Under the pieces are notes generated by a model that made no database searches, was not told where the DNA came from, and saw nothing but the letters and a program-made list of their open reading frames with translations. A program made the position numbers and the translations under genes. Below, in pieces: positions 1 to 5,334 of a DNA stretch of 5,334 bases (position 1 is its first letter; every line of letters starts with the position of its first letter). Where the stretch lies: contig JBDHZV010000157.1 of NCBI GenBank assembly GCA_039812125.1, positions 1 through 5,334 on the forward strand. The letters are read 5' to 3'. This DNA is from Prado023 sp039812125. Lineage in GTDB: Bacteria > Actinomycetota > Actinomycetes > S36-B12 > CAIYMF01.

Positions 1-1434
1 GCTGTCCACCGACGAGGCGACCCGCACCGAGCCGCGCGGGACGAACCGTGCCGCGTGGGCCAGGACGTAGTAGTCCGCCTGCGGGCTGGCGGTGCGGTTG
101 GCGACGGTGACCACCCCGGTGCACGTCGTGCAGCCGCCCGCGTGCGGGCCACCGGCGGGGTCCAGTGCCAGGTTCCAGGTCATGACGGCACTGGCCCAGT
201 CCCGCAGCGCCGGGATCAGCACGCCGCGGCCGTGGTGGTAGACGGTGTCGGCGAAGGTGGTCTCCGGGGTCGCCGACCGGGTGCCGGAGCACTCGGTGAC
301 CCAGATGGACGCCGTCGGGTAGGCCCGGTGCAGCTCGGCCTGGGCGGAGCTGTCGCCGGCGTAGCAGTGGTACGCGATGCCGGCCAGGGAGCTGCCCGCC
401 GGACCTGCCAGCAGCCGGGCCGGTCGGTCCAGCTCGGGGTCGGTGCCGGCCGGGACGGCGGCGAGGTCGGACTCGTGCAGCGACCAGTTGTGGTCGAACC
501 CGAGGATCCGGGTGGGCAGCCCGGACGCGCGGATCTCCCCGGCCAGCGCGGTGATCAGGGCGCTCTCCTGGGCGGTCGACAGGAACATGCGCGGGTAGTC
601 GCCCCACCATCGGATCTGCGGCTCGTTCTGGGGCGTGATGTAGTCGATCGGGACGCTCGCGGCCCGGTACTGGTCCAGGGCCCGGGCCAGGTAGCGCGCG
701 TAGGTGGGGACGGCGCGGGCGTCGGCGCGCAGCGTCCCGCCGTACAGGCTGCCGGAGTCCTTCAGCCAGGCCGGCGCGGACCATGGCGAGGCGACGATGA
801 CGACCTTGGGGTTGATCGCGCGGATCTCACGCAGCACCGGGCGCAGCTGGGCGGCGTCCCGGGCCGTGGACAGCTGCGCCAGGGCCCAGTCGGTCTGGCC
901 GCGGGGCATGTCGTCGAACGTGTACGGCGTGCCGGTGGCGAAGTCCGAGGTGCCGAACGGGATCCGCACCACGGACAGTCGGACCGGCCCGGCCGGGTCG
1001 AACAGCTGCAGCAGGACCCGGCGGCGCTCGGTCGCCGACAGCCCGGCCAGCAGCTGGGCCGACGAGTGGGTGAGGCTGGCGCCGAACCCGGTGATCGGCT
1101 GCCCGGCACGGGTGGTGTCGACCGTGATCCGGGCCCCGGAGGCCACGTTCAGCGTGGCGCCGGCGGGGTAGGTCCCGATGGTGCGCAGCAGGTCGGTGCG
1201 GTTGGGCGTTGTCGACACCACGAGTGCCGTGCCTGCCGCCTGGGCGTCGCTGACGGTGGTCGCGGCGGGCGCGGCCGGGGCCGCGGGGGCGATGGGCATC
1301 CCTTGCGCGGCGGACCCCCCGATGAGTCCGCCGACGGCCAGCAGGATCCCCACGGCGGCCAGGATCGTGGGGTGGACCGGTCGGGTCGCGACGACGAGCG
1401 GCTCGGGTCCCGCTGTGGTCAGGCGTCGGATCAT
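1..1434 (-). CDS. GH30-family glycoside hydrolase (glucosylceramidase/beta-glucanase type), N-terminally anchored or secreted, 3' end outside the window
   Basis: Retaining beta-glycosidase of family GH30, acting outside the cytoplasmic membrane. 478 codons are visible. Residues 1-22 are a basic tail and about 23-43 a hydrophobic segment (ILAAVGILLAVGGLIGG) ending in SAA-Q, so either a signal peptide or a signal anchor; an Ala/Pro linker follows. The catalytic barrel begins near GFGASLTHSS (116-125), then VRIPFG (156-161), SPWSAPAWLK (216-225), TPQNEP with the probable acid/base E271, YHCYAGD (H356), and WVTECSG with the probable nucleophile E381. A C-x-x-C pair (C435, C438) lies in the TWNLALDP...GVVTV stretch usual in this family. 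The visible end has entered the C-terminal beta-sandwich, so perhaps 50 or more residues are missing. Start: the only in-frame ATG before the hydrophobic segment. In-frame GTGs at 1461 and 1494 are alternatives, and none has a clear Shine-Dalgarno. It lies 182 bases after the acyltransferase stop, beyond a terminator-like hairpin, so it may have its own promoter. Family assignment is firm; substrate (glucosylceramide, beta-1,6-glucan or other) is open. Confidence 0.9.
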   Translation of the reverse strand, partial: MIRRLTTAGPEPLVVATRPVHPTILAAVGILLAVGGLIGGSAAQGMPIAPAAPAAPAATTVSDAQAAGTALVVSTTPNRTDLLRTIGTYPAGATLNVASGARITVDTTRAGQPITGFGASLTHSSAQLLAGLSATERRRVLLQLFDPAGPVRLSVVRIPFGTSDFATGTPYTFDDMPRGQTDWALAQLSTARDAAQLRPVLREIRAINPKVVIVASPWSAPAWLKDSGSLYGGTLRADARAVPTYARYLARALDQYRAASVPIDYITPQNEPQIRWWGDYPRMFLSTAQESALITALAGEIRASGLPTRILGFDHNWSLHESDLAAVPAGTDPELDRPARLLAGPAGSSLAGIAYHCYAGDSSAQAELHRAYPTASIWVTECSGTRSATPETTFADTVYHHGRGVLIPALRDWASAVMTWNLALDPAGGPHAGGCTTCTGVVTVANRTASPQADYYVLAHAARFVPRGSVRVASSVDS

Positions 1435-1538
1435 GTGGCGGTCATCGGCTGGATCGGGCACCCGGTTGAGGTGTGCCCGCAGCCGTTGCGCCACCTGTTC
1501 GGTGACGGGGACTCCCCGCGGCCGCTTGGCAGCCCACG

Positions 1539-1583
1539 GCGACCAGCCGCCGAGCCCCACGCGGGAGCTCGGCGGCTGGTCGC
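1539..1583 (-). terminator. Perfect 16-bp hairpin, probable transcription terminator after the acyltransferase gene
   Basis: Arms 1539-1554 and 1568-1583 are exact reverse complements (core CGACCAGCCGCCGAG) separated by a 13-base loop. The structure begins 34 bases after the acyltransferase stop codon. No T-run follows on the minus strand, as is common for terminators in high-GC actinobacteria. It would separate the GT2-acyltransferase transcript from the GH30 gene and makes a GH30 start upstream of 1539 unlikely. The perfect symmetry is seen in the sequence; the terminator role is inferred from position. Confidence 0.7.
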
Positions 1584-1616
1584 GACGGCGGGTGCCCCGA
1601 GGGGCCCCCGGCGTTC

Positions 1617-2897
1617 TCAGGCGGGGGACGGGTCCGATCCGATCCGGGAGTACGACGGCTCGGAGCCGACCTCGGCGTACCGGTCGGGAACCCGCTGCAG
1701 CCCGTCGTAGGCCTGCATCACCGGCTTCTCGATGAGCGCGTTGACGATGCGGGCCACGACGACCGCCAGGGCGATCAGCAGCGCGGCGGTGACGAGCACC
1801 CCGACGGTGGTGCCCGCCGCCGGCAGCAGCCCGTTCGAGCGCAGTGCCTTGAGGATCGGCTCGTGCACCAGGTACAGCGAGTAGCTCAGCGCCCCGATCC
1901 ACACGGTCGGGCCCCACATCAGCCAGCGCGGCTGGTCGTCGCGGGTGAGCACGATCGTGCCCAGGACCGCGGCGGCCAGCAGGCCGAACGGGATGTGCAG
2001 CAGCTCCGCCATGCCCTGGTCCATCTGGGCCCGGGCCAGCACGCCCGCGACGACGGCCACCGCAGCGGTCAGCAGGATCGCCCGGCGGGCCGGCCGGCCC
2101 AGCCGCAGCCCCGCGGCGCACAGCACCGCGAGCAGCATGCCGAACGCGAACAGGTGCATCTTGGCCACCGGGCCGAACCAGATCGACCAGTTGGTGTGCG
2201 GGGTGTGCGCGACGAACATGTGGTAGCTCAGGAAGCTGATCCCGATCGTCCCGATGACCAGGGGGATCCCCGCGGCCACGGCCAGCCGCTGACCACGGGT
2301 GGCCAGGTACGGCGTGACCCGGGAGATCAGCGGCAGCATCAGGGCCACGGCCAGGAACGCGTGGAACTCGATGGCCAGCGTCCACGACGGCCCGAGGGTC
2401 CAGAAGATGTACGTGTCGCTGTAGACCTGGGTCATCGTCAGGTGGGCCACCAGGTCCTGCCAGTTGCCGGGCAGCACCGGGTTGGCCAGGGCCCAGGCGA
2501 TCAGCAGGACCAGCGTGTACAGCGGCAGCAGCCGGACCGCCCGGCGCATGATCAGCTGGCGGCCGGGCCGCTGCGGCACGCCGGCCAGCAGCGAGCGCGA
2601 CACCGGGATCCACAGCAGGAATCCGGAGATGACGAAGAACAGGTCGACCGCGAGGTCGCTGGTCATCATCGCCGCGTGCGGCAGGCCGGACCACGGGTAC
2701 ACCCCGTCGATCCAGTTGTTCTGGTAGGCGTGGAAGAAGATGACGGTCAGCGCCGCGATCGCGCGGATGCTGTCCAGCGGGTAGCGCTGGCCCCGGGGAC
2801 GGGTCCGGGGGGCGGGCTCCGCCGCGGCGGCGGTGGGAGCGTCGCTCCCACCGGCCACGGTCGGGGCAGGGCTCGTCATGGTGCTCACGGTGCTCAT
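1617..2897 (-). CDS. Membrane acyltransferase of the Acyl_transf_3 (OafA/YrhL-like) family
   Basis: Integral-membrane O-acyltransferase, 426 residues; the family transfers acyl groups such as acetyl or succinyl from a cytoplasmic donor to glycans or other surface molecules. Residues 1-38 are a low-complexity Ala/Pro/Thr/Arg cytoplasmic tail. The family domain opens with LDSIRAIAALTVIFFH, where R45 and H56 are exactly ten residues apart, the R-x10-H motif tied to catalysis. Further family signatures are DLFFVISGFLL (85-95), SWTLAIEFHAFL (171-182, with E177), SYSLYLVHEPI (338-348) and IEKP (389-392). About ten hydrophobic segments lie between residues 43 and 387, and the length is typical for a stand-alone member without the extra SGNH domain. 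The start is decided by an AGGAGG Shine-Dalgarno seven bases upstream; a longer in-frame extension to 2999 overlaps the GT2 gene and is rejected. The 40-base gap from the GT2 stop implies cotranscription, so the likely acceptor is the GT2 product or a related surface glycan. Donor and acceptor are not determined. Confidence 0.93.
   Translation of the reverse strand: MSTVSTMTSPAPTVAGGSDAPTAAAAEPAPRTRPRGQRYPLDSIRAIAALTVIFFHAYQNNWIDGVYPWSGLPHAAMMTSDLAVDLFFVISGFLLWIPVSRSLLAGVPQRPGRQLIMRRAVRLLPLYTLVLLIAWALANPVLPGNWQDLVAHLTMTQVYSDTYIFWTLGPSWTLAIEFHAFLAVALMLPLISRVTPYLATRGQRLAVAAGIPLVIGTIGISFLSYHMFVAHTPHTNWSIWFGPVAKMHLFAFGMLLAVLCAAGLRLGRPARRAILLTAAVAVVAGVLARAQMDQGMAELLHIPFGLLAAAVLGTIVLTRDDQPRWLMWGPTVWIGALSYSLYLVHEPILKALRSNGLLPAAGTTVGVLVTAALLIALAVVVARIVNALIEKPVMQAYDGLQRVPDRYAEVGSEPSYSRIGSDPSPA
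2831..2853 (-). repeat. Perfect inverted repeat (10-bp stem, 3-base loop) within the first codons of the acyltransferase
   Basis: CGGTGGGAGC (2831-2840) and GCTCCCACCG (2844-2853) are exact reverse complements with a three-base loop. In the mRNA this is nucleotides 45-67 of the reading frame, encoding part of the Gly/Ala/Pro-rich N-terminal tail (around residues 15-23). A hairpin this stable so close to the start could slow early elongation or tune translation, or it may simply reflect GC-rich low-complexity coding. The structure is seen directly; any function is inference. Confidence 0.6.
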
Positions 2898-2904
2898 GGC
2901 TGGG

Positions 2905-2910
2905 CCTCCT
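2905..2910 (-). promoter_or_regulatory. Strong ribosome binding site (AGGAGG) fixing the acyltransferase start
   Basis: On the minus strand AGGAGG is followed by seven bases and then ATG at 2897. It is the best Shine-Dalgarno in the window and lies in the short gap between the GT2 stop (2938) and the acyltransferase. It excludes the longer in-frame start at 2999. Confidence 0.85.
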
Positions 2911-2937
2911 GACGGGGGATGGGGGTGGGCCCGGAAC

Positions 2938-4857
2938 TCAGGCGCGGGGGGACGTGGTCGGGGCCGGCGTGCGGGCCGTGACGACCCACTCGTGCTCACC
3001 CATGAGCTGCTTGAGCTGGGCGACGCGGGCGATGAGGTTCTTCCACTCGGCGTAGGCCAGCGAGACCAGGCCGTAGCGCCACCACCACCCGGTCCGCTCG
3101 CGGATCTCCGGGGTCGACAGCCGCCTGGCGATCAGCACCTGCACCGGGCCGGTCGACACGGTCAGCAGGGTGGTCAGCCAGGCGAGCGTCCAGCCCAGGC
3201 TCAGCCCGCCGTCGCGCCAGGCGAAGAAGGCCAGCAACGGCCACATCAGCGAGGAGAACCAGGGGAACAGCTCGCGCCACATGAGCAGGAAGCCCAGGCC
3301 GACGCGCTGGCGGGTGCCCAGCGGGCCGGGGGCGTACACCCCGTGGCCGTGCCGGACCGACACCTGCAACCAGCCCTGCGCCCAGCGCATCCGCTGCTTC
3401 CACAGCGCGCCCATCGTGGTCGGGGCGAGCTCCCGGCTGAGCAGGCCGGGGTCGTTGACGATGCGCCGACCGTCGCGCACGGCCCGGATGGAGGCCTCGA
3501 TGTCCTCGGTGAGGAAGTCGGTGCGGAACCGGGTCTCCATGAGGGCGTGCCGGCTCCAGAAGCCGTTGGAGCCACCGAACACCCCGAACCCGTGCAGCCG
3601 CTGGCGACCGGGGTGGCTGACCGCGTAGATCTGCTCGAACTCGGTGGCGACCAGTCCCGCGACGCCGGACTCGGCGCCGTTGCGGACCACGCAGTGGCCC
3701 TGCACGACGTCGGCGCCGGTGCCGATCCAGCGCCAGGCCCGCTCGAACGCGCCGGCGGCGGGGTGGTGGTCGGCGTCGAAGATGCCGACGAACTCGCCGG
3801 TCAGCAGGGGCAGGACGTGGTTGATGTTCTGCGACTTCGACCGGCTGTTCGGGACCCGGACCAGCAGCAGGCGGGGGTCACGCTCGGCCAGGGCCCGCAG
3901 CTCGTCCTCGACCGGCAGGTCGCGGGGGGTGTTGTAGGCCAGGACGACCTGCAGGTCGCCGGAGTACTCCAGGCCCAGGAACACCTCGAGGGTCTCCACG
4001 ATGGTCTCGGCCTCGTTGGGCAGGTACGCCGCGATCACGGCCGAGGCGGGGGGAGCGGGCTCGTCCGGCGTCGGGGGGAGCGGGACGGGCGCGATCGCCT
4101 TGATGGTCTCGGCCCACTGCATCGCGGCCATGGCCAGCAGGATGGCCACTGTGCCGGCGTAGACGACGGCGGAGATGTCCAGGCCGACCTGGTAGAAGCC
4201 GACGAGGACCAGGAACGGCACGACCCAGGCCAGCAGCGCGGCGGCGGCGACCTGCCCGGCGTTGGCCAGGGTGGACGGCCGGCTCCAGCGGCGCAGGATG
4301 CGACCGTTGGCCAGGTCCGGCCGCGGCACCAGGTCGCGGTGCTCGAGGCCGGCCAGCGCCGCCTCCCGTGCGGTCACGACCGAGTCGGGGGAGCGGCGCA
4401 GCACGATGCCGGCGCCGGCCTCCAGGGTCACCGGACCGGAGTCGGTGGCGACCTCGTAGGCCACGGCGGCCCGGGTCATCGTCATGATGCGCCGGCGGGC
4501 GAACGGGCGGGAGGAGTCCTGCAGGTGGACGACGAGGTCCCCGTGGGCGTCGATCTCGACGAACTCGCCGGGCCGCAGGGAGCGGGCAGCGCGCTCGGAG
4601 GCGGCGCGGGAGGCCTCGGGGCTCACGGGCCGGTACAGGCCGTCGTGGCGGACCTCCGCAAGGGCGATGACCCCGACGCAGGGCTTGAGCGCCTTGTCAG
4701 CCGGGGAGGTGGTCGGGTTGGTGACGGCTCCCGTGGGAGGGGCGTCGGTGCTGGTGACGGCTCCCGCGAGCGGGGCGTCGGTCGCGCTGGTGGCGGTGGC
4801 GAGGGCAGGCTCCCGGTCGGGCTGGGAGTCGGTGAATCGTTCGAGCATGCTGGTCAT
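2938..4857 (-). CDS. Membrane-embedded family 2 glycosyltransferase (processive polysaccharide-synthase type) with an unassigned N-terminal domain
   Basis: Predicted synthase of a surface polysaccharide, 639 residues, using a nucleotide sugar in the cytoplasm. Residues 1-55 are a Thr/Ala/Pro-rich tail with an 11-residue repeat. Residues about 58-170 form a soluble, beta-rich-looking domain I do not recognise; I see no PilZ motif. Two membrane segments (about 200-222 and 228-247) precede the GT-A domain (about 270-495), which carries D361-A-D363 (metal/UDP site), FGGSNGFW (427-434), TED (450-452, catalytic base) and QRMRW (488-492), the combination typical of cellulose, chitin and hyaluronan synthases. 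Further membrane segments lie near 522-547 and 553-578. Odd point: where the family normally has a DDGS-like aspartate motif, this protein reads VVLAYNTPRD (Y308, N309). Start: a stop codon lies in frame six bases upstream, so 4857 is the earliest start; GGGG sits six bases before it. Met4 (4848) is an alternative. The polymer made is unknown. Confidence 0.92.
   Translation of the reverse strand: MTSMLERFTDSQPDREPALATATSATDAPLAGAVTSTDAPPTGAVTNPTTSPADKALKPCVGVIALAEVRHDGLYRPVSPEASRAASERAARSLRPGEFVEIDAHGDLVVHLQDSSRPFARRRIMTMTRAAVAYEVATDSGPVTLEAGAGIVLRRSPDSVVTAREAALAGLEHRDLVPRPDLANGRILRRWSRPSTLANAGQVAAAALLAWVVPFLVLVGFYQVGLDISAVVYAGTVAILLAMAAMQWAETIKAIAPVPLPPTPDEPAPPASAVIAAYLPNEAETIVETLEVFLGLEYSGDLQVVLAYNTPRDLPVEDELRALAERDPRLLLVRVPNSRSKSQNINHVLPLLTGEFVGIFDADHHPAAGAFERAWRWIGTGADVVQGHCVVRNGAESGVAGLVATEFEQIYAVSHPGRQRLHGFGVFGGSNGFWSRHALMETRFRTDFLTEDIEASIRAVRDGRRIVNDPGLLSRELAPTTMGALWKQRMRWAQGWLQVSVRHGHGVYAPGPLGTRQRVGLGFLLMWRELFPWFSSLMWPLLAFFAWRDGGLSLGWTLAWLTTLLTVSTGPVQVLIARRLSTPEIRERTGWWWRYGLVSLAYAEWKNLIARVAQLKQLMGEHEWVVTARTPAPTTSPRA
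4720..4785. repeat. Two-copy 33-bp tandem repeat in the 5' end of the GT2 gene
   Basis: Units 4720-4752 and 4753-4785 match at 27 of 33 positions, sharing GGTGACGGCTCCCG and GGCGTCGGT on the plus strand. They encode two adjacent 11-residue units, TDAPLAGAVTS and TDAPPTGAVTN (residues 26-47), within the disordered-looking N-terminal tail. Because the period is a multiple of three, copy number could change without a frameshift. Confidence 0.75.
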
Positions 4858-4967
4858 CGGTCACCCCGATCTGTCAGGTGTGCTGGAAGTGCGATCAGGT
4901 CCTCGGGTCGCGGTCCAGGGGTCCCTCCGGTTCGGTCGTCGGTCGCGCGGTGGGTGCCGTCCGCCGG

Positions 4968-4986
4968 GGCGGTAAGGCTCACCTTG
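4968..4986. promoter_or_regulatory. Putative DtxR/IdeR/DmdR-type iron box
   Basis: The plus strand reads GGTAAGGCTCACC at 4971-4983. All ten defined positions of the core GGTnAGnCTnACC, taken from the actinobacterial iron-box consensus TTAGGTTAGGCTAACCTAA, are matched. The outer bases fit less well (only one T beyond the core at 4984). It is a near-perfect dyad centred on 4977, about 110-130 bases upstream of the GT2 start and close to where the candidate promoter would start transcription, a sensible repressor position. Metal-bound DtxR-family repressors block transcription when iron is plentiful. Binding here is an inference from the motif alone. Confidence 0.5.
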
Positions 4987-5044
4987 CGATGACTCCGGGA
5001 TCCCCCCAAACGGGTCAACGAAACCCTTGATCCAGAAAACGAAG

Positions 5045-5060
5045 GTGTGACGTGTCGCAC
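5045..5060. promoter_or_regulatory. 16-bp near-perfect palindrome, possible operator
   Basis: GTGTGAC-GT-GTCGCAC is a dyad with a single mismatch (seven of eight pairs), lying in the lower-GC part of the intergenic region, 25-30 bases upstream of the candidate -35. It resembles an operator for a dimeric regulator. The half-sites recall Crp (TGTGA), but the spacing is four rather than six bases, so I do not assign a regulator. Confidence 0.3.
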
Positions 5061-5168
5061 AATTCGGGCAGACTGCCCCCCCGTTCGGCGTACGCAGAGG
5101 TGTGGGAAGTCGTCACCCACCGTCATCGGCGGACCTGTCGGGTGAGCGGCCGGGGCGCGGTGTGAGGC

Positions 5169-5194
5169 GGGCCGGGCGCGGGGGCCGGGGCGGG
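5169..5194 (+). other. G-quadruplex-type G-tract motif
   Basis: Five runs of three or more G (5169-5171, 5174-5176, 5080s run at 5180-5184, 5187-5190, 5192-5194) are separated by loops of one to three bases, satisfying the usual G4 pattern. They lie on the plus strand, which is the template strand for the genes here, some 20 bases after the upstream stop codon. The motif is seen directly. In so GC-rich a genome it may be chance; a role in slowing polymerase after the upstream gene is only a suggestion. Confidence 0.4.
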
Positions 5195-5216
5195 CGCGGC
5201 CAGCGGGTGGGCCAGG

Positions 5217-5334
5217 TCAGGCGGTGGGTGCGGTGGGCACCCCGTGCCCGGCCAGCCACGTCTCGACAACGTCGGGGGCGGGCTCGCGGCGCAGGCCCAG
5301 GGCCCCCAGCCCGGACCGGACCGCTGCGGCCAGG
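5217..5334 (-). CDS. C-terminal end of an unidentified protein (5' end outside the window)
   Basis: The frame ending in TGA at 5219-5217 is open to the window edge, giving 38 complete codons after one partial codon. The tail reads LAAAVRSGLGALGLRREP then APDVVETWLAGHGV and ends in PTAPTA. Third positions are almost all G or C, matching the real genes here and unlike the intergenic DNA next to it, which is the main evidence that it is coding. The fragment suggests an amphipathic helical end with a short flexible tail. I cannot assign a family from it. It is transcribed in the same direction as the GT2 gene but is 359 bases away, so it is probably a separate transcription unit. Confidence 0.6.
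   Translation of the reverse strand, partial: LAAAVRSGLGALGLRREPAPDVVETWLAGHGVPTAPTA

Larger units (their letters stand above)
4858..5216. other. 359-base intergenic region upstream of the GT2 gene (probable promoter region)
   Basis: No convincing gene lies here. The stretch from about 4980 to 5100 is visibly less GC-rich than its surroundings, as expected of a promoter. On the minus strand TTGACC (5018-5013) is a fair -35 element, but the sequence 18 bases later (AGTCAT, 4994-4989) is a poor -10, so the promoter is only a candidate. If real, transcription would start near the iron-box-like element, leaving a leader of about 120 bases. Also present: an imperfect dyad GGGTCAA/TTGATCC (5012-5018 and 5027-5033) around the -35, a 5-bp stem GGGCA/TGCCC (5066-5078), and a G-rich tract near the upstream gene. 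I see no T-tailed terminator after the upstream gene and no recognisable riboswitch. Confidence 0.6.

Noticed and set aside
55..1710. A 551-codon open frame on the plus strand
   Set aside because: It is antisense to the GH30 gene and part of the acyltransferase gene. Its translation is Gly/Arg/Val/Gln low complexity with no motif, the usual mirror frame of a GC-rich gene, whereas the minus strand shows full GH30 motifs.
2902..2930. G-rich run on the plus strand near the acyltransferase ribosome binding site, possibly a G-quadruplex
   Set aside because: Only three close G-runs are present; the fourth needs a nine-base loop, so it falls outside the usual pattern.
2898..2999. N-terminal extension of the acyltransferase to an ATG at 2999
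   Set aside because: It would overlap the GT2 gene by about 60 bases and read through the AGGAGG site, which is ideally placed for ATG 2897.
2833..4992. A 719-codon open frame on the plus strand
   Set aside because: It is antisense to the GT2 gene, which carries DAD, TED and QRMRW motifs. The plus-strand product is low-complexity Gly/Gln/Arg/Val/Asp, as expected of a shadow frame.
5046..5059. Crp/FNR-like binding site (TGTGA...TCGCA)
   Set aside because: The half-sites are four bases apart instead of six and one is imperfect, so only an unassigned palindrome is reported.
4854..5126. A 90-codon minus-strand frame whose stop overlaps the GT2 start as ATGA, suggesting translational coupling
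   Set aside because: Its codons are unlike those of the real genes: many end in A or T (CCA, GTA, TCT, ATT, TTT, AGG, TTG, ACA). It shows no domain and spans the candidate promoter and iron-box-like element. It is probably chance, although the ATGA overlap is worth remembering.
1..5334. CRISPR arrays, tRNA/rRNA genes, insertion sequences, phage genes
   Set aside because: I saw no spaced direct repeats of CRISPR type, no cloverleaf-like RNA gene, no transposase motifs and no flanking terminal repeats in either strand.

Overview
The window comes from a very GC-rich genome (well over 70% G+C by eye, third codon positions almost all G or C). This, the gene families and the terminator style suggest an actinobacterium; I cannot name the genus from the sequence. 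All supported genes lie on the minus strand, so transcription runs from high to low coordinates. Long open frames on the plus strand are antisense shadows of these genes.

Layout in the direction of transcription: (1) 5334-5217, the last 38 codons of an unidentified gene; (2) 5216-4858, a 359-base intergenic region with a G-quadruplex-type tract, several small dyads, a weak promoter candidate and a good match to the core of a DtxR/IdeR/DmdR iron box; (3) 4857-2938, a membrane-bound family 2 glycosyltransferase (GT2) of the cellulose/chitin/hyaluronan-synthase type, with an N-terminal soluble region I do not recognise; (4) 2897-1617, a multi-pass acyltransferase of the Acyl_transf_3 (OafA-like) family, 40 bases after the GT2 stop and with a strong Shine-Dalgarno; (5) 1583-1539, a long perfect hairpin that probably terminates the GT2-acyltransferase transcript; (6) 1434-1, a membrane-anchored or secreted GH30 glycosidase whose C-terminus runs off the window.

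Together the genes look like a compact cell-surface polysaccharide locus. The synthase would polymerise a glycan and move it across the membrane, the acyltransferase would decorate it with acyl groups, and the extracytoplasmic GH30 enzyme would trim or remodel it or a related beta-glucan. Product and sugar donor cannot be read from sequence. The less ordinary points are the putative iron box upstream of the synthase, the synthase's departure from the usual first aspartate motif together with its unassigned N-terminal domain, and a perfect 10-bp hairpin in the first codons of the acyltransferase gene.
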